Origin: Gonium pectorale
Taxonomy: Eukaryota; Chlorophyta; Chlorophyceae; Chlamydomonadales; Volvocaceae
Length of the DNA stretch: 13,082 nt
NCBI GenBank assembly: GCA_001584585.1
Contig: LSYV01000002.1
Location: 2,887,980-2,901,061, forward strand
Reading direction: 5' to 3'
Part shown: positions 9,301 to 13,082 of the stretch, one piece after another
Position numbering within the stretch: the first letter of the stretch is position 1
Layout: the number at the start of each line of letters is the position of its first letter
The notes under the pieces: model-generated
Told to the model about the DNA's origin: nothing
The model's input: the letters and a program-made list of their open reading frames with translations, nothing else
The model's database searches: none
Position numbers and translations under genes: made by a program

Positions 9301-11216
9301 TGCAGTTCTGCATACGCTTGTGTAAAGCTTTGACACTGACGTGCTCGGGCGCCTGCTCGGCTGGGGGGGAAAGCGCCGCTGGATGCCCGGGGGGGTCCTC
9401 ATCGGACGCCCATCTCCTCATCCTCCCCACGCCGCCCGCACGTCGCCACCCCCCCGCACGCCGCCATGTGTGTTTCCTTGAAACCCTCCGGCACTCCCGC
9501 TCATCGTTATGCATTCCCCTTCCCTTCCAACCCCCCCCCCCACGCCGCCACGGGACACACGCTGCTGGCGCCCAGCTTGTCGTTGTTCATCCCGTTTCCC
9601 CTTTCCCCCCCCCTCGGACGCGACCCGTTTCCCATCTTTATCCCCCCCATCTGCCCGTGCAGGCATCTTTGAGCGGGCCGACCGCGCGGAGCTGGCGGAG
9701 CAGGTGATGCGCGCCCTAACCAAGAAGTTTGGGGGCAGCGCCAAGGTGTGGGCCACCGCCATCGAGCGGGCGCTGCAGAAGGGGGACCCCGAGGTGAGCG
9801 GGAAAGGGAGGGTGAGGGGGCGGGGAGGGGTAGTAGAGTTGAAGAACGGTTCGTACGCATCCGCTTAGGAGAAGCAGACCTTGTAGCCAGCTTGTAGTAG
9901 CCTTGGTTGCGATGTACAGGTTACAGGTTACAGGTTACACGTCCGTCAAAGCCGGGGGGGCCATGTACGAATTGCGAATATTGGGGTGAGGGGGCGGGTT
10001 CTCGTCCTCGTCTCTACCCCGCTTCAGATGTAGACGGCGTGAACGGCTGTGAAACCGCGACGTCGGAGCGACCGAGCGACTGGAGTGTACCTGAGAGTCC
10101 GGAGGGGAGGGCCACCGGGGGCTGGGGAACCGCAAGGGGGAGGGGAGGTATTGGAGGAGGAGAGGAGGGCGGACAGCGCTGAGACCTGTGTGCACGCACG
10201 ATCATGGCCGTGGGCGCTCGGTTCCAGTGGCCCATGAGCCACTCGTTGACAATGCCCCCTCACCTCTGGCCCCCGTGAGGTGAACGCCCTCCTGGGGCTT
10301 GCTCCCCAAAACCCGTCTCCCTGCTCTCCCAGCCCACCCGCGCCTCACCCCTCCGCCACCCCCGCCCCCCACCCCCGCCCACCCACCGACCGTGCAGTCT
10401 GCCCGCACGCTGCTGGAGCGCTCGCTGCAGTCGCTGCCCGCCCGCAAGCACGTCAGGGCGCTGCTGCGGGCGGCGCTGGCGGAGTTCCGGCTGGGCAGCG
10501 CGGAGCGCGGCCGCGGCGTGCTGGAGGGGCTGCTGCGGAACTACCCCAAGCGGCTGGACCTGTGGAACGTGTATATCGACCAGGAGCTCAAGGTAGGAGC
10601 CGGGGCTGACGCCTTGACGCACACCGCGCGCGCATTCATGTGTTGAAATGGAACGACGCACACGACGAGCGTAAGCGCGAAAATGATGGTGTTGTTGTAG
10701 GACCCAGCTCCAGAGGCAGTCGAAGGGGTGATGTCCCTGCATGTTAGTTCGGCGGCGACCACCACCGCGGCCCCCAATGTGGCATTCATATGTATGCGTG
10801 AGCGTGTGTGTATGTGGTAATGAAGAAGGGAAACGGGTCGCGTCGCGTGCAAGTGCGGATGCATGTACCGTATGTGGGGGGGGCTGGGTTTGGGGAGGGG
10901 GGATGTGCCTTTTTAGCAAAGCAGGGTGGGGGCGAAGATCATGGGCGCAAGGCGGGGTTTCCGTGGGGGAGTGGGTTTCAAGTTGAGCCCCATGCGCACC
11001 CAGTAGCATCTCGCGTGCTCCCCACCGCAGACCGGCGAGCAGCCCCGCATCCGCGCGCTCTTCGAGCGGGCCACCCACCTGCACCTACCGCCCAAGAAGA
11101 TGAAGTTCCTGTTCCGCCGCTACCTGGACTATGAGAAGTCCGAGGGCGACGCGGCGGCGGTGGAGCACGTCAAGAAGCGCGCCATGGAGTGGGTCGAGAG
11201 CTCGCTCAAGGCGTGA
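3..11216 (+). CDS. RRP5: RRP5/PDCD11-family rRNA processing protein, 5'-partial, 18 exons seen
   Basis: Spliced CDS: 3-369, 704-910, 1179-1362, 1969-2128, 2396-2593, 2774-3187, 3265-3468, 4348-5111, 5458-5598, 5993-6218, 6631-6819, 7164-7470, 7911-8097, 8486-8674, 9095-9246, 9663-9793, 10398-10592, 11031-11216. All introns are GT..AG and phases agree throughout (4401 nt, 1466 residues plus TGA). Seen: nine S1-like beta-barrel repeats (residues ~50-1010), an acidic Glu/Asp block (~1019-1110), a Lys/Arg segment (~1155-1182) and a HAT/TPR-like helical region (~1183-1466) with family signatures ASPNSSFVWIK, EKFNVWVAWLNLE, YPKRLDLWNVYID and KKMKFLFRRYLDYEK. Known for the family: RRP5 is a nucleolar component of the SSU processome/90S pre-ribosome. 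Its S1 part binds pre-rRNA, and it is needed for the A0-A2 and A3 cleavages, so it serves both subunits. Yeast and human proteins are about 1700-1900 residues with 12 or more S1 repeats, so the N-terminal part lies upstream of the window. No promoter is visible. Identity is very secure; individual exon borders are predictions. Confidence 0.93.
370..703 (+). other. Intron A-B (334 bases)
   Basis: gtgagc..ccccgcag. From about 470 to 700 it is strongly C/A-biased and G-poor, with many CCACAC and CACC words. No gene is seen in it. Confidence 0.88.
704..910 (+). CDS. RRP5: RRP5 exon B: end of S1 repeat a, start of S1 repeat b
   Basis: Starts after ccccgcag and ends at g|gtgagg. It reads GRVLVLERLDAQRCVRISRK, the closing strands of one S1 fold, then FDQVAEGALLAGYVASATPD and VYVRFLGGLTG, the opening strands of the next. 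Both ends are phase 1. Confidence 0.9.
1179..1362 (+). CDS. RRP5: RRP5 exon C: second half of S1 repeat b
   Basis: The acceptor ccccaccag joins GLTG to RAGLPQLSDVFVSNP, then LFTEGQTVRCVVATVDAARQ and FTLLLRPS, the standard S1 end. It runs to GYFR, with donor ag|gtgggg (phase 2). Confidence 0.9.
1363..1480 (+). repeat. G-run tract with quadruplex potential in the sense strand
   Basis: Runs of three to ten G separated by one to a few bases (for example around 1377-1399 and 1434-1478) directly follow the splice donor. Such sequence can form G-quadruplexes in the nascent transcript. G runs near donors are also common intronic splicing enhancers, so the role is inferred. Confidence 0.6.
1363..1968 (+). 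other. Intron C-D (606 bases) with G-rich 5' end
   Basis: gtgggg..cacgcag. The first ~120 bases are nearly all G, with G runs up to ten long (see the separate entry). The rest is unremarkable GC-rich sequence. Open frames through it are read-through from exon C and show no conserved domain. Confidence 0.85.
1969..2128 (+). CDS. RRP5: RRP5 exon D: linker and start of S1 repeat c
   Basis: Starts after gtgcacgcag, completing the split Arg codon. It reads ELAFAQSLRAEAEGGG, a Gly/Ala linker, then GATVHEVREYGIVCDMDEHP, the first strands of an S1 repeat. Donor ccg|gtaggg (phase 0). The join to VVGLVPSSHV in the next exon restores a normal S1 core. Confidence 0.88.
2396..2593 (+). CDS. RRP5: RRP5 exon E: rest of S1 repeat c and Ala/Lys linker
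   Basis: Starts after ctggccgcag. It reads DVVGLVPSSHVGPVGQSPAL, then TKLRGRVLDVVGHQGLVELS and LKPEL, followed by an AAKAAKAAAKKLK helical linker. Donor aag|gtacgg (phase 0). One copy of the GACCC-NN-GGGTC palindrome (2430-2441) lies inside the coding sequence. Confidence 0.92.
2774..3187 (+). CDS. RRP5: RRP5 exon F: S1 repeat d and first half of S1 repeat e
   Basis: Starts after gtgcccgcag: AGASVEAVVEGIRPGEYLIL, then TFELGQKLTATVAVM and GRILCYVPLT form a divergent S1 repeat. VDLTPGSVIEAVITGIQPHQ, LDVSIGGGKAVGRIHVTEVQ and DVD start the next. The exon is placed to end at gac|gtaagg (3187), because the frame that continues S1 repeat e downstream is different (see the short intron). If that intron is wrong, the 3' border changes. 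Confidence 0.85.
3188..3264 (+). other. Candidate 77-base intron (or frameshift) in RRP5
   Basis: Coding is clearly in frame 2 up to VTEVQDVD (3187) and clearly in frame 1 from NPLDGFRLQQTV (3334). A gtaagg donor at 3188 and a ctaag acceptor ending at 3264 connect the two frames in phase 0. The acceptor is TAAG, not the GCAG used by nearly all other introns here, and the length is well below the neighbours. A one-base sequencing or assembly error in this GC-rich stretch is the main alternative. Confidence 0.5.
3265..3468 (+). CDS. RRP5: RRP5 exon G: basic linker and second half of S1 repeat e
   Basis: Reads KARKGAAAPADG, an Ala/Pro linker, then NPLDGFRLQQTVQAVVLGRL and ALDLSLRPGRLAIAKK. The NP..F...QTV block is characteristic of this S1 repeat in RRP5 proteins, so the reading frame from about 3334 is firm. 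The 5' border depends on the short-intron model. Donor aag|gtacgg (phase 0). Confidence 0.8.
3599..3760 (+). repeat. Diverged direct repeat, copy 1 (pairs with 3963-4130)
   Basis: Begins tgcgagtcttcccgcccg. The first ~65 bases differ from copy 2 at only about four positions plus one indel (shared core gggtcgcggcggagtttctc). The middle is diverged, and similarity returns at the end (cccgcgcccgcggccg near 3719-3734). Confidence 0.8.
3801..3820 (+). repeat. TTGG tetranucleotide microsatellite, 5 units
   Basis: Five perfect TTGG units in intron G-H, between the two copies of the diverged direct repeat. Confidence 0.85.
3963..4130 (+). repeat. Diverged direct repeat, copy 2 (pairs with 3599-3760)
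   Basis: Same opening and core as copy 1, 364 bases further on, with the matching end segment at about 4088-4115. Both copies carry a GACCC-NN-GGGTC palindrome at the same internal position. Their presence twice in one intron suggests either local duplication or two insertions of one dispersed element. Confidence 0.8.
4181..4240 (+). repeat. Tandem repeat, 3 x 20 bases
   Basis: Units 4181-4200, 4201-4220 and 4221-4240 share gacgcctcttgatgttc and differ only in the last three bases (cat, ctt, gtt). It lies about 110 bases before the acceptor of intron G-H. Confidence 0.92.
4348..5111 (+). CDS. RRP5: RRP5 exon H: S1 repeats f, g and first half of h
   Basis: The longest exon, starting after ggccccgcag. 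Repeat f: SLGDLVPGEQLLCYVLEAAE to HTLDLSLVD. Repeat g: EGALVLGRVVGAGGGGVRVS, GKVALTDIHDGWVPDALAG, to VTVLSLRA. After an Ala/Gly/Lys linker, repeat h opens with GSTLRGYVKRCDAKGLFVAL. Donor ag|gtgcgg (phase 2). Sequence between repeats f and g (THGSAPGAAAP) contains a GACCC-NN-GGGTC palindrome at 4626-4637. Confidence 0.92.
5112..5457 (+). other. Intron H-I (346 bases)
   Basis: gtgcgg..atcacgcag. The 3' half is C/A-rich with a long pyrimidine tract. I see no repeat, RNA gene or coding sequence in it. Confidence 0.85.
5458..5598 (+). CDS. RRP5: RRP5 exon I: second half of S1 repeat h
   Basis: After atcacgcag it reads YRDGRIKLGNLSDGFI, then FPPGMRLEARLLKKSDDG and LELTLR, completing the S1 barrel opened in the previous exon. 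Donor cg|gtgagc (phase 2). Confidence 0.9.
5769..5815. repeat. Inverted repeat, 12-base arms
   Basis: ggtggtccccac (5769-5780) and gtggggaccgcc (5804-5815) pair over 12 positions, with one G-T pair and a 23-base loop. It lies about 40 bases from the SINE-like head and may belong to the same element. Confidence 0.65.
5850..5925 (-). mobile_element. tRNA-derived SINE-like head (Pol III A and B boxes), degenerate
   Basis: On the - strand there is a near-consensus B box, tgttcgaatcc (5867-5857; 10 of 11 to GGTTCGAANCC). Thirty-four bases upstream is an A-box-like tgccacacacgg (5913-5902), followed by tagcgcg as in a tRNA D-arm, with GG18-19 and A21 correctly spaced. The D and T stems no longer pair properly and the anticodon loop is too long, so this is not a working tRNA. 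tRNA-related SINEs are known in Chlamydomonas. Membership and full length need comparison to a repeat library. Confidence 0.5.
5993..6218 (+). CDS. RRP5: RRP5 exon J: main part of S1 repeat i, the most canonical S1
   Basis: After a long C-run and gcgcag it reads a Ser/Thr linker, then LAELRVGQLLDGRVRRVEKY, GVFVDLG and GLAHISELADG. The Y-GVFVDL and G-L-HISEL motifs are the textbook S1 RNA-binding face. Donor cag|gtgcgt (phase 0). Confidence 0.93.
6219..6630 (+). other. Intron J-K (412 bases)
   Basis: gtgcgt..gcgcccgcag. Less GC-rich than its flanks in the middle. I see no repeats, RNA genes or coding sequence. Confidence 0.85.
6631..6819 (+). CDS. RRP5: RRP5 exon K: end of S1 repeat i and basic segment
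   Basis: After gcgcccgcag: AVRCVVTKIDLEAGRLSLSL and KPS close the last S1 repeat. The charged linker includes GPKRRRG, a candidate nuclear/nucleolar targeting signal (inference), and DIDDEMAEAAEAEGQ. Donor cag|gtgcgg (phase 0). Confidence 0.92.
6820..7163 (+). other. Intron K-L (344 bases)
   Basis: gtgcgg..gcgccgcag. The first half is G-rich, with GGTGGT words, and the second half is pyrimidine-rich. Nothing else recognised. Confidence 0.85.
7164..7470 (+). CDS. RRP5: RRP5 exon L: acidic Glu/Asp hinge
   Basis: This single exon encodes about 102 residues that are mostly Glu, Asp, Gly and Ser, including runs of eight or nine Glu from GAG repeats (7225-7251, 7394-7417). It starts in phase 0 after gcgccgcag and ends at g|gtgagc (phase 1). 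Acidic stretches between the S1 and HAT parts are common in RRP5/PDCD11. It probably acts as a flexible, disordered hinge. Confidence 0.88.
7749..7780 (+). repeat. Short dispersed repeat, copy in intron L-M
   Basis: Matches 9549-9580 at all but three positions over 32 bases (core acgctgctggc). The similarity fades into C/T-rich sequence on both sides. Confidence 0.75.
7852..7878 (+). repeat. Tandem repeat, 3 x 9 bases
   Basis: Three perfect aaaccatgc units just before the acceptor of intron L-M. Confidence 0.92.
7911..8097 (+). CDS. RRP5: RRP5 exon M: hinge to HAT domain, basic helix
   Basis: After gccggcgcag: GTTSTGDLDLSAPWGELLL, a linker, then KLSKGQKKRLKEQREKEIR, a basic helical segment like the one before the HAT domain in other RRP5 proteins. 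Donor cg|gtgggg (phase 2). Confidence 0.9.
8098..8485 (+). other. Intron M-N (388 bases)
   Basis: gtgggg..cgcccgcag. Ends in long C runs (about 8429-8458). No gene or repeat family recognised. Confidence 0.85.
8486..8674 (+). CDS. RRP5: RRP5 exon N: first HAT repeat(s)
   Basis: After cgcccgcag: REAELARLSG, then VADYERLLLASPNSSFVWIK and GDVEAARKTAQRALSTIYYR. The ERL-L-SPNSS-VWIK motif is the strongest diagnostic of RRP5 in the window. Donor cg|gtgcgt (phase 2). Confidence 0.95.
8675..9094 (+). other. Intron N-O (420 bases) with purine minisatellite
   Basis: gtgcgt..cctcacgcag. The first half is an almost pure G/A tract including four 33-base units. The second half is C-rich. Confidence 0.87.
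8728..8859 (+). repeat. Minisatellite, 4 x 33 bases, purine-rich
   Basis: Units 8728-8760, 8761-8793, 8794-8826 and 8827-8859. The last three are identical and the first differs at one base. The unit is made of gaggaggga-type words plus two ggggcag. A degraded continuation extends to about 8908. The only pyrimidines are two C per unit, so the tract is nearly homopurine on the sense strand. Confidence 0.93.
9095..9246 (+). CDS. RRP5: RRP5 exon O: HAT repeat
   Basis: After cctcacgcag: REEGEKFNVWVAWLNLETAY, then the helix AAMALLRRALQATDPKKMYL. W-W-LE spacing is typical of HAT helices. Donor g|gtgagg (phase 1). Confidence 0.94.
9549..9580 (+). repeat. Short dispersed repeat, copy in intron O-P
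   Basis: Partner of 7749-7780. Both copies lie in the pyrimidine-rich 3' half of an intron, about 80-130 bases before the acceptor. Confidence 0.75.
9617..9633 (+). repeat. 17-base word shared in inverted orientation with 10828-10844
   Basis: gacgcgacccgtttccc here is the exact reverse complement of 10828-10844. An exact 17-base match between two introns is unlikely by chance and suggests two pieces of one dispersed repeat family. Confidence 0.75.
9663..9793 (+). CDS. RRP5: RRP5 exon P: HAT repeat
   Basis: After cccgtgcag: GIFERADRAELAEQVMRALT, then KKFGGSAKVWATAIERALQK, one HAT helix pair. Donor gag|gtgagc (phase 0). Confidence 0.92.
9794..10397 (+). other. Intron P-Q (604 bases)
   Basis: gtgagc..accgtgcag. 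Contains a 3 x 7-base tandem repeat (9916-9936) and otherwise mixed sequence with a purine-rich stretch near 10100-10180. No coding or RNA gene recognised. Confidence 0.85.
9916..9936 (+). repeat. Tandem repeat, 3 x 7 bases
   Basis: Three perfect acaggtt units in intron P-Q. Confidence 0.88.
10398..10592 (+). CDS. RRP5: RRP5 exon Q: HAT repeats
   Basis: After accgtgcag: SARTLLERSLQSLPARKHVR, AEFRLGSAERGRGVLEGLL and YPKRLDLWNVYIDQELK, two helix pairs matching the RRP5 pattern LP-KEHV / YPKR-D-W-VYID. Donor aag|gtagga (phase 0). Confidence 0.94.
10593..11030 (+). other. Intron Q-last (438 bases)
   Basis: gtagga..ccaccgcag. Contains the inverted 17-base word and lower-GC stretches with TGTGTGTATG. 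Nothing else recognised. Confidence 0.85.
10828..10844 (-). repeat. 17-base word, inverted partner of 9617-9633
   Basis: gggaaacgggtcgcgtc on the + strand; partial similarity continues upstream (gaaga versus agat). Confidence 0.75.
11031..11216 (+). CDS. RRP5: RRP5 last exon: C-terminal HAT repeat and stop
   Basis: After ccccaccgcag: TGEQPRIRALFERATHLHL, then KKMKFLFRRYLDYEKSEGD and VKKRAMEWVESSLKA, ending at TGA (11214-11216) with a second TGA overlapping at 11217 (tgatga). The KKMKF-F-RYLDYEK block is the conserved RRP5 C-terminus, so the stop is in the expected place. Confidence 0.95.
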   Translation, partial: TGEQPRIRALFERATHLHLPPKKMKFLFRRYLDYEKSEGDAAAVEHVKKRAMEWVESSLKA

Positions 11217-11905
11217 TGAGGCGGCGTGGGCCTGGTGTGGGGCCGGCGTGGGGCCGTGAGGCGCTGAGGCGCGGGTCGTTAGTGGTACAGCGAAGTGTGG
11301 GTGGGTGGGCGGCCAAGGAGTACGCGCACTGAAGAAGGGCCGCGAAGGTAGGTTAGGGTGGGGGGCTTAGGAGAGGAGGGACCATGAGCCCCGGCTGCTG
11401 CTGGTAGGATAGGGCATGGCTGGTAGGGACCAAGAGTCAGCGTGTGGGGGCGGAGCGTGTGGGCCCGGTGTGGGCCCGTCTTTCCCCCGCGTGCTGCCAC
11501 GCAGGTGCGGACTCAGTTGCGTTGTGAAGTACATGTCTGGCGAGCAGTCCTGTGGGGGGTCTTCGGGCGTCGTACCGTATGTGTCGGTCAGGGGTGGTGC
11601 GCGAGGCGCGGGAGTCTGGGCGGGCTTGCGGAGCGGGAAGGTCGCGGGTGAGCTTGGCTCTTGGCCGCTGCGATAGCGGCATGGGCATCGCCGGCGAGGC
11701 GGACCAACGCGCGGCGACGGGTCGGTGGCCGAGGGAGGTTGGTGAACGGGCGAGGCTGAGGTTGGTGGCGCCTTTCCTTTAATGCTGTGTAGGTGGGGCG
11801 GTCCACGGGATAGGTGTATTGCGGTGGAACGAATGTCTTCAAGACGGGTAACTCGCACTTGACGTGCATGTGAGGCGCGGGGCTAGTCTGTAACCGGCCG
11901 GAATC
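11217..11905 (+). other. RRP5 3' UTR (predicted)
   Basis: G-rich sequence follows the stop without recognisable coding. The first TGTAA after the stop is at 11889-11893, so cleavage is expected some 10-20 bases later. A UTR near 690 bases is long but normal for volvocine algae. The true end could instead be altered by the inserted sequence downstream. Confidence 0.55.
11889..11893 (+). terminator. TGTAA polyadenylation signal, probable end of RRP5
   Basis: TGTAA is the standard chlorophycean poly(A) signal. This is the first copy on the + strand after the RRP5 stop. Confidence 0.55.
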
Positions 11906-12043
11906 GCCATACGCAGGAATGATTGCAGAAGCGAGCAGGTTGGCTGCCGTACCGCGTACAAAAGGCTGTGCAGCGCATGGCAGAGTTGAGTCACTAGCCG
12001 CTTACACTCAACGCAGCATTCAGTTTGTTGGCGAGCCGCATAG

Positions 12044-12370
12044 GTATCAACACACAGTGCAACAAGCAGGCTACATGTAGTAGCGCAGACTCCCTGTACT
12101 GCACAGCCTACACCGCGTGAGCCGACCGTCTCCACTCGCCACTCGTGGCAGGCTGGGCGGGACCTCGTGCTCGCCTACCTGCGTGCGGATCTGCAGCACT
12201 GGCGGGATCTTGCGGTGGAGACCAGCCAGTCCGCCGTACTGCCAGCGGTGGCCCTCGGCGCATTGGCGGAGGCGGCTATGGAGCTTCAGAAGGCCTTCGA
12301 TTTGCAGCAGGAGGCGGGAGGCGGGGTTGTCGCCCGCGGGCCTTGCGCTCGGTCGCAGGGGGCCCGCTGA
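12044..12370 (+). pseudogene. Open frame of unknown origin, possible 3' end of a mobile-element ORF
   Basis: Open from after a TAG at 12041 to TGA at 12368-12370. The part from about 12161 looks protein-like: AYLRADLQHWRDLA, then SAVLPAVALGALAEAAMELQ and KAFDLQQEAGG, which is helical and Ala/Leu-rich. The segment before it is not. I do not recognise the family. A possible acceptor (cgtggcag, ending 12151) would make it a terminal exon. Its position just before a retroposon-like 3' tail suggests it is the truncated end of an element's protein, but this is inference. Confidence 0.35.
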
Positions 12371-12483
12371 GTTTGGTGGTTGGGCATGGGTTTCGGGGGT
12401 GTGGCGGGGTGGTCGCCTGCAGGCCTCGCGATCTGTTGCAGGGTGCCCGCTGGGTTTGGTGGTAGGGTATGGGTTTCGGTGTG
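12325..12483 (+). repeat. Diverged tandem duplication, 83-base period
   Basis: 12325-12400 and 12408-12483 align at a constant 83-base offset with shared gcccgctg, gtttggtggt and atgggtttcgg. A weaker third copy may lie near 12570-12625 (gcgagtcgcagggggg). The first copy overlaps the end of the open frame at 12044-12370. Confidence 0.7.
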
Positions 12484-12848
12484 GGGTTTTTGGTGGTGGG
12501 TGTTGCGGAGCGTTGCGTTTCTGGTTGCTTTTAGGTACGGTGCCCTTGTTGGGGCAGGTGCCGTCTGCCTCTCTGTTTTCGGCGAGTCGCAGGGGGGGTT
12601 CGGGTTCGGGTTGCGGGCTTCTGCTAGGGGAGGGGGGTGGTTTGCTGCCTGTGCTCCACGGGTCCTTTCGGTCTGTTTCTCTCTTGTCCTGGTGGTCAGC
12701 GTCTCCTTTCCTTTCTTTTCGTCTTTCTGCCTTCCTGTTCTGTGGTCTTTAGGTGCAGGGTTCCTTCTCTTCTTGTGTGTGCCGTCGGTGTTTGGTCTTG
12801 GCCGCCGTGGTGCGCTGTAGTTAGGGCAGGGTTTCGGTGGCTCTCATC

Positions 12849-12874
12849 ACGGGAGGGCTGCTTGTCCCTCCCGT
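12849..12874 (+). other. Stem-loop, 9-bp perfect stem, 8-base loop
   Basis: acgggaggg (12849-12857) pairs with ccctcccgt (12866-12874) around ctgcttgt. It stands 30 bases before TGTAA. Some LINE and SINE 3' ends carry such hairpins for recognition by reverse transcriptase. Confidence 0.7.
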
Positions 12875-12903
12875 TGTCTGCGCCCTTTCTTCGCCTCTCC
12901 GCC

Positions 12904-12908
12904 TGTAA
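12904..12908 (+). terminator. TGTAA signal followed by encoded A8
   Basis: TGTAA, then 11 bases, then eight A (12920-12927). Confidence 0.5.
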
Positions 12909-12927
12909 CCTTTCCACAGAAAAAAAA

Positions 12928-13082
12928 CTCGCATACACCTTCCATAAAACCGAGCATACAACGTGCAGCGTGCACGGGGGTCGTCCTGAACGCCCGGGAG
13001 CAGGGTTCCTGGCCCGCACACCGTGTCATATGCACAGCACAACGGGCCACAGCCATGAATATGAAGGGAGAACAAACACACG
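12928..13082. other. Unassigned flank
   Basis: Lower-GC sequence after the A8. Small open frames on the - strand show no recognisable domain, and I see no RNA gene or repeat here. Confidence 0.5.

Larger units (their letters stand above)
9247..9662 (+). other. Intron O-P (416 bases)
   Basis: gtgagg..cccgtgcag. Contains the dispersed repeat at 9549-9580 and, at 9617-9633, a 17-base sequence that recurs inverted in intron Q-last. Confidence 0.85.
12371..12927 (+). mobile_element. Candidate 3' end of a retroposed/LINE-like insertion
   Basis: G/T-rich then C/T-rich sequence runs into a 9-bp stem-loop (12849-12874), TGTAA at 12904-12908 and, 11 bases later, an encoded A8 (12920-12927). A poly(A) tract at the normal cleavage distance after TGTAA is the signature expected of a reverse-transcribed polyadenylated RNA. 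The 5' end is not defined. The 7-8 bases after the tail (aactcgca) also occur at 11850-11857, a weak candidate target-site duplication. Confidence 0.45.

Noticed and set aside
9916..9936. Telomere-like repeat (acaggtt)
   Set aside because: Only three units and not the algal TTTTAGGG telomere sequence.
12821..13081. - strand open frames at the right edge
   Set aside because: They cross the stem-loop, TGTAA and A8 region, show no domain, and have composition expected by chance.

Overview
The window reads as nuclear DNA of a GC-rich green alga, most likely volvocine or otherwise chlorophycean (Chlamydomonas/Volvox/Gonium-like). The reasons are: very high GC by eye, a gene split into many short exons by introns of roughly 180-880 bases with GTGAG/GTRNGG donors and C-rich tracts ending in GCAG, alanine/glycine-rich linkers in the protein, and TGTAA motifs (the chlorophycean poly(A) signal) downstream. 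The genus is inferred and cannot be fixed from the sequence alone.

One gene, on the + strand, fills positions 1 to about 11.9 kb. I reconstructed 18 coding exons (3-369, 704-910, 1179-1362, 1969-2128, 2396-2593, 2774-3187, 3265-3468, 4348-5111, 5458-5598, 5993-6218, 6631-6819, 7164-7470, 7911-8097, 8486-8674, 9095-9246, 9663-9793, 10398-10592, 11031-11216). Their phases agree at every junction and give 1466 residues plus a TGA stop. The product is the C-terminal part of RRP5 (PDCD11 family), the nucleolar pre-rRNA processing factor. It has nine S1 RNA-binding repeats, then an acidic, lysine-flanked hinge, then a HAT/TPR-like helical domain ending in the family's characteristic C-terminus. The N-terminus (about three more S1 repeats in relatives) lies before the window. 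Two places need care: the reading frame before about position 100, and a frame change at 3188-3264 that I explain as a 77-base intron.

The introns hold most of the accessory sequence. They include a diverged ~165-base direct duplication and a 3 x 20-base tandem repeat (intron 7), a tRNA-derived SINE-like segment on the - strand (intron 9), a strong decoy acceptor giving an S1-only isoform (intron 12), a 4 x 33-base purine minisatellite (intron 14), and short sequences shared between introns 12, 15 and 17. A spaced palindrome GACCC-NN-GGGTC occurs six times between 2430 and 4637, in both exons and introns.

Downstream of the stop there is a long 3' UTR with a TGTAA at 11889. From about 12.0 to 12.93 kb there is a different sequence: the end of an unidentified open frame, an 83-base tandem duplication, a T/C-rich tract, a 9-bp stem-loop, TGTAA, and an encoded A8. 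This looks like the 3' end of a retroposed or LINE-like insertion. I found no gene cluster, defence system, CRISPR array or clear novel system. The window is mainly one conserved housekeeping gene in a repeat-bearing genome.
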